From Isoetes taiwanensis (lineage: Eukaryota; Streptophyta; Lycopodiopsida; Isoetales; Isoetaceae), in assembly GCA_021234155.1 (NCBI GenBank), contig JAJEKV010000002.1, positions 3,988,586 through 4,052,585 on the forward strand: a DNA stretch of 64,000 nucleotides, in the 5' to 3' direction. The notes beneath the pieces are model-generated. The model saw only the letters and a list, made by a program, of their open reading frames with translations, was not told the origin of the DNA and ran no database searches. Every line of letters begins with the position of its first letter. Positions within the stretch are counted from its first letter, which is position 1. The position numbers and the translations under genes are program-made. Below, in pieces: positions 55,861 through 64,000 of this stretch.

Positions 55861-57430
55861 TCTAGGTTCTGTAATTTTTGCATTCCATTCCTTGCACAAG
55901 TGGTAAAGAGATCTAATGTATAGGTTTTATGTGTGCATGACATCCAGAACATCTATATTGGAAAATTATGCACGAGTCGGATTCGCCAGGTAATATATCA
56001 GTCACTTTGATGCTGCATTTGTATTCCACCTCTAATTTACTTTGAAAATTTTAAGTTTATATACAAAATTGTTGCTTGAAATCACTGCTATTTTTGAAAC
56101 AGGGACTTACAAATAGCTACTTTCGTATTTGTACTTTCGTATGTCATTTATTCTTCTTTTACAGGAGAGCACCTTTTTTGGCATGTCCTTTTTGGTGAAA
56201 GAGCATTCAAAGAGCTCTGATACAACGATGATCATAAAGCATATGGTCCAACTGTGATGGAGTCAACTACTTGGTAAGTATATTGGAAGTTCTGTGTACT
56301 GGGCACTAAGGATCTGGTAAACACATAGGCTGTATTTTCTCCCATTGTTCTCATTGTAGAACTTGGACCATCCAAACTTTCATTGATAGTTTGTGTGAAT
56401 TAGTAGATTCAATCAACATCATTCTTCCTTATCTGCATTATCATTTCATATTGTCATCTGGATGCACTCATCAAAGGATTAGGTTGATTTTGAAACCTTC
56501 GAGTTGACCCAATGATGTCCACATGGTGTACACATGATGTCCACATGATCTGATGATTTATGGCCTTGGAACTTTCTAACCAATTAACCGTCCTTATTGC
56601 TCACCAATTATTTTATTGCAACTTTCAGGATACTTAAAAGCAGGAGAGACAATTCAAAGATTTTTTGCACCAATGGATCTCCTATAATCAATTTCGTTGT
56701 TATCAACATGTAAGAGTTTAAGTCTGTTGTCCAGATCCAACATAGAGTTTGCGATTGATAGCCTTAGGCAGGTGCTGCAATATTTTGTTTTAATTCTTGG
56801 GAGCATGTAACTGCATTTTTAGGGCAGATGACATGTGGGAATAAATCATGCATTCTGGGTATTTTCTGCAGAAAAGGTAAAATCCACAAATCAAGCAAGC
56901 TCCACTTGCAATGTGTGGGAACCTCCTTTGCACTTGCAGATCAACTATGCCCACTTGCAACCTTTCTGACAAACATGTGAAATGATTCTAAGAAGTGACA
57001 TGATGTGAGTTCTGTTTTATGATTGGACAAAAGTAGCAATATAATGTGTTTAGTATTCTGAATTTGATATATAAATTCTTTTCTATAGTGTTCCGAGTAT
57101 TTTCATATGGATCTTTGTAGCAGCTAGAGCTTTAGTAGCTGGTAGACCACAAGGGGCCATTGACGGGGAAAGCAAAGGCAAAGGCTAAGGCGGGATAATG
57201 GCTAATGCATGGCGCAATCCAAATCTGGCCACTAGAGCCGATGCATCAGCACTTGCAGATGGTTCAAAGGTACAATGGTCATACAACTTTTTTATGTTTC
57301 CAGATGTTTTGCAACAAAATAAGTTAAGAACAAACAATAGGGCATCCACATGCATACAGTCTTCGGGGTTTTTGCCTTCAAACTTTGATTTTGTTTATGT
57401 TGATTGCTAGGTTGATTTATTTTATGTTTC
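55861..57430 (+). other. Possible exon at ~56165-56275, otherwise non-coding
   Basis: After a T-rich tract and AG (TTCTTCTTTTACAG) comes an open segment 'EHLFWHVLFGERAFKEL' and 'YNDDHKAYGPTVMESTTW', ending at a GTAAGT donor (about 56274). One stop lies inside it. The start resembles an F-box helix but the match is weak. The frame at 57198-57410 is unassigned. Confidence 0.35.
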
Positions 57431-57437
57431 TTTTGTA

Positions 57438-57596
57438 GGCAAACCAAAGTGTTAATCTTGTCGTTGCTTCCTTTAGAAAGATCTTAAATTTTGCTCGCAA
57501 TAAGGATTTGAGAAGAGAAGTGTTCATGAAATTGCTGCCACTGTGTCCTTAGATGGATGCTAAAGTTAGATATTGTCCGCTTTTGGTTGAAGCTTA
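57438..57596 (+). pseudogene. Possible exon, unidentified
   Basis: Following TTTCTTTTGTAG an open segment reads 'ANQSVNLVVASFRKILNFAR' and 'NKDLRREVFMKLLPLCP', then a stop and 'MDAKVRYCPLLVEA'. The splice-acceptor-like start and non-random composition suggest a captured exon. Parent gene not recognised. Confidence 0.4.
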
Positions 57597-57891
57597 GATT
57601 TAGATATTGTAAATAGAAACTTGTGTTTCCGTGAATATGAGTTATTGTCTCTAGCTAATGAATTTTCAGCTCCATCCAAGCTTTTGTTTTCAGCTCCATT
57701 TGAGTAAAGTTGCCAAGTGCACATAAGAGAAAGGAATGCCTTTAAGAAGCTATGCACAAAGCACTCAAATGCCATAATTATGCAAGCTTATGCTCTTATT
57801 TGATGCTATGCACTTTTATAGCTGGTCTCGAATTGCTCTCAATTGATAAACCAACTTATAGATGTCTAAATTTTGTGGTTGAACATGACAT

Positions 57892-57937
57892 CAAGAAAAT
57901 GTACAGGATTCTTTCAAGAAAATGTACAGGATTCTTT
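57892..57937. repeat. 23-bp tandem duplication
   Basis: CAAGAAAATGTACAGGATTC plus TTT occurs twice head to tail. Confidence 0.9.
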
Positions 57938-58271
57938 TAGCAAATGCACCAGGTTAAACCATCTCTTCAAGAGGCATTTCACTTGAGCATTGTAGTTTGA
58001 TGGCACTTTCAAGATGGCATTCCTTATTTATATGACCAATGCAAACAATGAGGTGAATGGAAATGTATGACCTTGAATTGCATAATATGTTCGAGAAACA
58101 GTCAAAATATGTGAGCAAACATCAATCTATGCACTACAAAGCAACATTGGTCTCATAGAGATAAAACTTTGCAATATCATACCCCTCCGGAGGAGAAACT
58201 CATTAAAATGTCTACCATCAAAGAACTAAATTGCACCTTTAATACAAGTACACAATTCACGCAGTATCCCA

Positions 58272-58335
58272 AATAAACTAGGTACAAGATTCAGACCCTT
58301 ATGAATAAACTAGATACAAGATTCAGACCCTTATG
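58272..58335. repeat. 32-bp tandem duplication
   Basis: AATAAACTAGGTACAAGATT.. and its copy AATAAACTAGATACAAGATT.. lie head to tail with one mismatch, both ending CAGACCCTTATG. Confidence 0.92.
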
Positions 58336-58613
58336 ACTTGGCATATCAACCTTGAGTTATATCTAAGATCTTAGCCATAATTTTGCATACCACAGATAAA
58401 CCAATTAAATAAACACTTCTTTGGGTATTTTTACATCCTTGCCTACAAACATATAGCTAAGCCCCGCCCATGGGACATTATTCCAAAAATGGTATTCATG
58501 TTTCCTTATACGCAAAGTAGCAAGTCATTTGATCATAGCTATATAGCACTACTTTGTTATAGAGGTCATGCCAAATGAATATCAACTTAAAATCTAGCCA
58601 GTGCTTGACTGGT

Positions 58614-58648
58614 ACCTATGCCCGGCAACGCCGGGCACCCGTTACTAG
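58614..58648 (+). mobile_element. Helitron-like 3' terminus
   Basis: The stem GCCCGGC-AAC-GCCGGGC (about 58619-58635) is followed 8 nt later by CTAG (58645-58648) and a host T. A short GC hairpin roughly 10 nt before CTRR|T is the diagnostic 3' end of Helitrons, rolling-circle DNA transposons. The element would extend leftward; I could not fix its 5' TC end. No Rep/helicase gene is visible, so it would be non-autonomous. Confidence 0.65.
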
Positions 58649-60727
58649 TGTTATTTAATTATACTATTCTTATGTTTTCAAGGTGTCATCAACATGGTTG
58701 AACATGAACCAGTGGGACCTCTGGCAATGGACCAACCGACAACCATTTGCAACATTGTCGACTGATAGCTTTCACTTATAAGCATTTGTTATAGTAGTCC
58801 CTTTATGTTTTTATTACATACTTTGTCATAGGAAAAATGACGGCATTTGGTGCCTGATTAGTAGGGTTACGTAGTATGAGACTGCCCATCACCCGAGGCA
58901 TAGACAATATTAGATTTGTGCGATACCATTGCAATCATCTCCAACCCAAGCTAGAGAAGGATCCTAGTTGGTTGGGCTATGGGGATCCAAAGGGTGCCTC
59001 AAGTCACCACAAGACAAAGCATGCAGGGCATTGGTGGCCAAATAACAGAAGGCCCTGGTAGCGGCCAAAGCGAGGGGCAGTGACAGACCATTGGAAGACT
59101 CAGTCTGAGCGGGAAAAAGGTGCTATGGGATGAGCAGATCAATATATGGCATAACAGATGAATGAAGCTATTGCTCGACACAGGGAACCAGCAAAATTTA
59201 CGGCTATAGCCACTCGAATGCAGCATAGCATGACTCCAGAGGATATGCTGAAATCTTTTACGGCACAGACAGGCTTGGTAGAGGCTCTATCTGGGCAGCG
59301 ACAGGATGAGAGAACATGTTTGAGGCCAGTCCCAAAGAGCAAGTACATATTACGCCAAGGCCCTAATCTTCAAATATGGAAATGCAGAGGATGAGCTATA
59401 ATGGCAGGCTGCAGAAGAATAGGCAAGAACAAGAGTGGGATAGGCAGGAAAGAGAACAACTCTCAGATATACAAAAGAGGTTGGAAGCCGATAGGGAGAG
59501 GGAGAACATGGATAGACAAGGACATGAACAGGAACATGAACAAGAGGAGGATGAGCGGGAGAAGGAGGAAGAGGAGGAGGAGTTCCAGTCGCTACCGGTA
59601 TTGTACTTTTTTACTCCACCATAACTTCGAAGATGGCGAGTGGTGATGGACCGCATTGTGAAGAGAGGTGATGGACCGTATTGTGGAGACAAGAGATGGA
59701 GGAAACTGGTATTGTCCATAGGTTTATGTCACCATTCCCACCAAATGCATTAGTTTCTAGTAGTGAAGCTTGGCAAAGAGACAAACTAAAGGCTTCTTCC
59801 TCTACCACACTAGTGAGTATAATACATCAGATATTCTCTACCACACCATTGTTCGAGACTCGTCTATGGACCTCACAGTTCTCAACCTAAACAAACAGCC
59901 AAGCTGATGTGATTTCTTGACCTGTCTATCCGTCTGGACACTGCTCTCCATCGTAGTTGCCTCCACCGGTGGCATGCAAAGTCATCCACTACCTCTTCAA
60001 TTAAGGTTCGAACTCATTGGTGTTTATGTATTAATCGAGCTCGAAATATGTATTGCAAGTCTCGTACCCCTACATCTAAACATTCCGCAAGTGTTTCTTC
60101 AGTGTAGTTGAGATTATTGTCTCTAAATTTAGACCTTTGGCGTGTGCAAACCCAGAGGTAATTAGGAATATATGCCTGAGGATGCCATGAAACTGGAGAC
60201 CAACCTCCCATCCATTAGCAATACTTTGCATCGTGGATGTGCGAGGGAGATAGATATTGCCCTTTCCTAGGTGATGTTGACCTACAAAAAGTTCCATATC
60301 TCTACAAATGGTAATCTTTGTCAAGCCCAGGGACAACTCTATAAATTTGTCCATTTGCATTTGGAGCGCATGGAAGGATAGCCTTGTAGCTATCCCGTCG
60401 TTGCATCATACGAGTCAGCTCATCCACATTAGGCACTGAATGTTGTTCGAACTACGGTTGAATACTGAATAATGTTCAATTCAATAGCTTCTATATATAT
60501 TAAAGTTTGTAATGTGAATGTCGGCCTGTAATCCAAACACTTATTAGGTTCTTTCGTCCAAACACTTACTGGGTTCTTTTGGTGGCCGCCCTGCCACAAG
60601 ATCACCGAAAGTTCACTGACATAATATATGAATCTTTAATATAGATATTTGTAATTTTTTATAGATTTTCGTAAATGTTTTATACATTTGTGTAATTTCT
60701 TTAAAGCATTATATAACATGATTTACT
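58649..60727. other. Unassigned ORFs, no recognised gene
   Basis: Plus-strand frames at 58876-59061, 59158-59394 and 59376-59624 are close together and the last is a Gln/Glu/Arg-rich coiled-coil-like stretch ('RLEADRERENMDRQGHEQEH', then 'EKEEEEEE'). A minus frame at 60360-60076 reads 'ELFVGQHHLGKGNIYLPRTS'. None matches a known family. The plus frames may be parts of one decayed gene. Confidence 0.35.
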
Positions 60728-61170
60728 TTAAAGGGAAAATTACCAAAATGCCCCTATATTTTACAAAAATTACTAAAATGCCCGAAGGGCATTTTTGGTA
60801 ATATGGTAATATAGTCTTTGTGGCTCATCAAATACAAAAGTTGTCTTCACGATAGTTGTGAATCATGATAAAATCGTTCTAACAAGATCAAATTTATCTA
60901 AATTGAAGTTGAAATTCACAAGTTATGCTCCTTTGAGTTGTTTTTTAAAACCCATATTCAAAGCACCATAACTCGAAGATCCCAGCTCCGTTTAGATGAT
61001 TCTACTATTTTGGACAGATCTCACTGTCATCCATAAGTTTTATGAAGGCCACTTTCATGTTTGATCAGTCACAAAGAAATTATTACTATTTTAGCCAAAC
61101 ACCCTATTTTTAAGGGTATTTTGATCATTTTTGCAAAATATAAAGGCATTTTGGTAATTTTGCCTTTATT
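60728..61170. mobile_element. MITE-like element with ~50-bp inverted ends
   Basis: The left end (60730-60783) reads AAAATTACCAAAATGCCCCT.. and the right end (61114-61168) is its inverse, ..GGCATTTTGGTAATTTTGCC, with about 15% mismatches. The interior is non-coding and contains a local foldback (GCCCGAAGGGC). The target duplication is unclear, so the superfamily is not assigned. Confidence 0.7.
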
Positions 61171-61302
61171 AAAAGTGCTCTTTTCTTTAAAAATCTGGCA
61201 TGAATTATAATTTATTTTAATTCTTGAAAAATATAATTTATTTAAAGTTTTTTCTTAAGAATCTTGGCATCGAATCGTAATTTATTTTAAGTAGAATGTC
61301 AA

Positions 61303-62225
61303 CGGTGTGTAAATTTGACGTCTGTCACGCCTGTTTTAAGCTATTTTGCCCGTCAAAACGGGTAGAAATTTTTTTTGCCCTGCAAATGAAGGGCACCAAA
61401 TTGGAAAATGCCCGTCATAAGAAAGACAAGAAAAAAATTTATATGGCATTTGAAGGGCTGGGAATGTAAGTTTGCCTGTCATTTTTTTATGTATTGTATA
61501 TCGGTATAATACTTTGTATAATACGGTTAGTATTTGTATTTGTATTTGTATACATTTTTAAAAACTTAGAACCAACAACCAAGTCAATGGTCTATAACAA
61601 CAAATAATTTCAATTATAATATCACACAAATCACTCACGAAACCAACCAAACAATTCAAGATTTTTCAACAATCTACAGGGCTGTCAAGAATAAAGGTAT
61701 GATGGTAGCTTGGTCTATTTGTCGAGATGAATATGGAACTTGTGATAGTTGGTGGAACAGTTTTCCAGCCCTCATGAATTTATGGCAATGTTGCATGCTC
61801 ATTCCTGGAAGCACAGCAAGTTGTGAGAGGGGATTTTCTCGCCAAAATGCTATCAAGAGTGCTACAAGAGCTCGTATGAACCTAGAGACACTTGATGCGC
61901 TTATGCTAGTGTCGTTATGGGATGCACCATTTGAGTCCATAGATTGGCAAGCATGTTTTAAGGATTGGTATGAAGCAAAAGATAGAAGAGCAATGCCGCT
62001 TGTTAATTGATCAATTTGTGTTTCTAAAACTTACTCATGTTCTCTTTTTTTATATGTATTTATATAGCATGTGCATTTTCTACGTATTTTTTGTTAAAAA
62101 TTTGGATTCTGTCATTTTGAATTTTTGTCTGGCATATAAAAGCATGAAATTTACAAAGTTTCTGTCATGCGAAAAGGCATAAAATATTTTCCCTGTCCTT
62201 CGAAAACTGTCAAATTTACACACTG
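61303..62225 (+). mobile_element. hAT-like deletion derivative with 17-bp inverted ends
   Basis: The ends are CGGTGTGTAAATTTGAC (61303-61319) and the inverse of CAGTGTGTAAATTTGAC (62209-62225), one mismatch apart. Between them lies only the C-terminal part of a hAT transposase. No exact 8-bp duplication is seen (AATGTCAA left, AATTATGT right). Confidence 0.75.
61699..62010 (+). pseudogene. hAT transposase C-terminal dimerisation domain
   Basis: The 103-residue frame matches the hATC pattern: 'WWNSFPALMNLWQCCMLIPG', 'STASCERGFSRQNAIKSATR', 'ARMNLETLDALMLVSLW' and a stop at 62010. In hAT transposases this domain mediates dimerisation and completes the catalytic fold with the conserved Glu of 'S..CERGFS'. 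The BED finger and RNase H-like core are missing, so it cannot transpose itself. It is in frame throughout, with no start context of its own. Confidence 0.88.
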
Positions 62226-62396
62226 AATTATGTCAAGCCTACCCAATGTCAACGCATAAAGTGGGCTTAAGCAAAAAAATAAATAAATAAATAAATTGGT
62301 CAACGTGTCGAGTATTAGAAAAGAAATTTGGTCATGTGGATTCTAGGCCTGGAATCCAGAATCTGCTTGTTCGCACAAGTTACGCACGTCTCTAAC
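62226..62396. other. No gene seen
   Basis: Non-coding, includes a short (AAAT)n run at about 62275-62296. Confidence 0.4.
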
Positions 62397-62452
62397 GGGA
62401 GCCTTTCGAAGCACCGTTTTGTATGGGAGCCTTTCGAAGCACCGTTTTGTAT
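62397..62452. repeat. 28-bp tandem duplication
   Basis: GGGAGCCTTTCGAAGCACCG plus TTTTGTAT occurs twice head to tail without mismatch. Confidence 0.95.
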
Positions 62453-64000
62453 GTGCATGCGCATTCTCTTATGTAGAATCTAAGACATGCAGCCACAAAA
62501 GTAGAGCACAAAGTTAATTCATGTAATTATCAAACAATTTAGACCTACCAAACATTGCATTTCTGTGCATCAGGATTTAACCCTGTGGTGCATCAGGAAT
62601 TGATCTTAAGGTGCATCGATGCCATATTTACATCTCTGCAGCTTATGACAAAAAGCATTATATCCATTCAAATGGAGCAAGCATGAGTAAGAGTAACATC
62701 CGTGCCAAAAATGCAGTTTAATTTTCTGATCATAATGTTATTATCCACAGAATATAGATACCTGAGCACCTGTGCGCGTAGTTTGAATTTTTAGTGCCAA
62801 TAGGAGGAAAGACATCCAAAAGTTCAGATTTAAACTTTTACCAAAAAACACATTCATGAGTATTATCTAACACAAATCCTTATGCCTTGAAAACTCAAGG
62901 ACTTGATGAAATGAAAGCACAGAAACCAAAAAACACTTCCCTTGGACTCAATACCCAAATTTTTGCATCATATTCCTCCTTGCAAATATCTACTACGAAG
63001 ATTGCAAATCAAGGAGAACAAACTATGTGCAACTGTAGCTTCTTTCATGGTAACAGAAGTAAATAGTCTTCATAGACATAGCAGAAAGCTTATAAGAGTC
63101 GTAAGTGATGAAGGAAAAATAACTAGGACTGATATTAGTATTAGTTAATAACAGACTGAAATCGTGATGTTGAAAATATCAGTGTTAATTAATAGGCAAT
63201 AACACCACAATGTGTAAAAATTTCAACGCTAACTTGGCGTTGGTGGTGCTGAAAGAAGCTGCTCCAAACCGCTCTTACTAGAGAGGTCACACAGGGCAAT
63301 TACAAGTATTCTGGGCCCTGTTTTACTTTGACATACTAAGCTGTTTTAAGGCATACAGAAACAGCAGAAGATATACAAACCTGCAAAGGTCTCATGAGGT
63401 ATATCTTAGATTTCCAGGGAAATAATTGAGAATACAGCTGCAGATCCTACTTAACAGACGACCAAATTTACTGTTTGATATCCTGTTCTCAGAACATAAC
63501 CTACATATCATGCACAGCTAACAACAAAGCTGAAATGGTTGGGCATTAGCGTCCTCTCCTATTAATTTGTAACAGCTACGTCCCATTGGCACATTGCAGT
63601 GCAGTAAGACATTAGTCTAAGTATTGTTAGTGCATCGGTGATACCAGTAGAAAAAGTGTTGGCCATCAAGCCTTTCTGTGATTCCATTGTTTAGCATTGG
63701 TGCTACCGAAGGGTGGATTCTCAATGGCCTCTGAAGTTATATCCTATTGCATAAGTTGAAAAGGGTCAAAGATGTGTTACTGCTACGGCAAAGAAGCTTC
63801 TTTAGAAGCAAAATATTAGCACATACAGAAGGATGCAGTGTAGGCTGGGGAATCTAGAGTTACCAAGTTCTGAAAACAATTTCCTTTGCAATCATTCTAG
63901 TACAAAAGGATAACCATCTGATGATTACGAAATGTACATAAAACTTACGAAGGCATGCATCAAAACAGTCATTATAAAAAAGAAAATAAAACTAAAAGTA
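62453..64000. other. AT-rich, no gene seen
   Basis: Only short frames (e.g. 62942-63148) without recognisable motifs. No terminal repeats, SINE boxes or splice-bounded exons that I can support. Confidence 0.45.

Overview
This is eukaryotic nuclear DNA from a vascular land plant. Coding density is very low, there are introns with GT..AG borders, and most recognisable sequence is mobile elements or decayed gene copies. Pentatricopeptide (PPR) fragments with the 'SLKACG..GREIH..MYAKCG' style suggest a fern or other seed-free plant more than a flowering plant, but that is an inference from style and not proof. The only apparently intact host protein gene is an intronless ABCG half-transporter (24427-26367, minus).

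Layout. 1-9 kb: a truncated GDSL lipase copy, a 32/64-bp tandem repeat, a decayed DUF4283 ORF carrying a tRNA-derived SINE, a coiled-coil exon and, on the minus strand, a frameshifted PPR fragment. 11.6-19.2 kb: a Ty1/copia element on the minus strand with 5-bp target duplications (AAGTT), a tRNA-type primer site and a polypurine tract. Its integrase is interrupted by a 5'-truncated LINE (14.7-16.66 kb). 19.4-20.1 kb: a broken SMXL/ClpB-like gene. 24.4-26.4 kb: the ABCG gene, with a long hairpin upstream. 30.0-30.55 kb: a hAT-type MITE with a perfect 8-bp duplication. 30.9-36.4 kb: a long purine-rich, strand-asymmetric tract without genes, holding two kinds of SINE, one with a perfect 16-bp duplication.

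37.6-53.0 kb is the centrepiece, a three-level nest. A PPR gene (37571-37703, resuming at 51861-53021) was hit by a LINE. That LINE's (TATTC)n tail was hit by a 12.7-kb DNA transposon with about 30-bp inverted termini (39116-51846). That transposon's multi-exon transposase gene was then hit by a second LINE (46450-49605, 7-bp duplication). The transposase has an unusual conserved set of motifs (WSDGC..QFK, HGKG, EHDGAGA.IKRAL, RETC and Cys clusters). I recognise these from uncharacterised proteins but cannot place them in a named superfamily. It is the best candidate here for an undescribed system.

53-64 kb: a WDR36/UTP21 fragment and unassigned exons lie upstream of a Helitron-like 3' terminus (58614-58648). 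A MITE-like inverted-repeat element follows (60.73-61.17 kb), then a 0.92-kb hAT derivative that keeps only the C-terminal dimerisation domain. The last 1.5 kb shows no gene.

Many elements look young: near-identical LTRs, exact duplications, and frames that rejoin after an insertion is removed. Yet their coding frames are broken by many 1-2 base indels in GC-rich parts, so assembly error should be considered alongside real decay.
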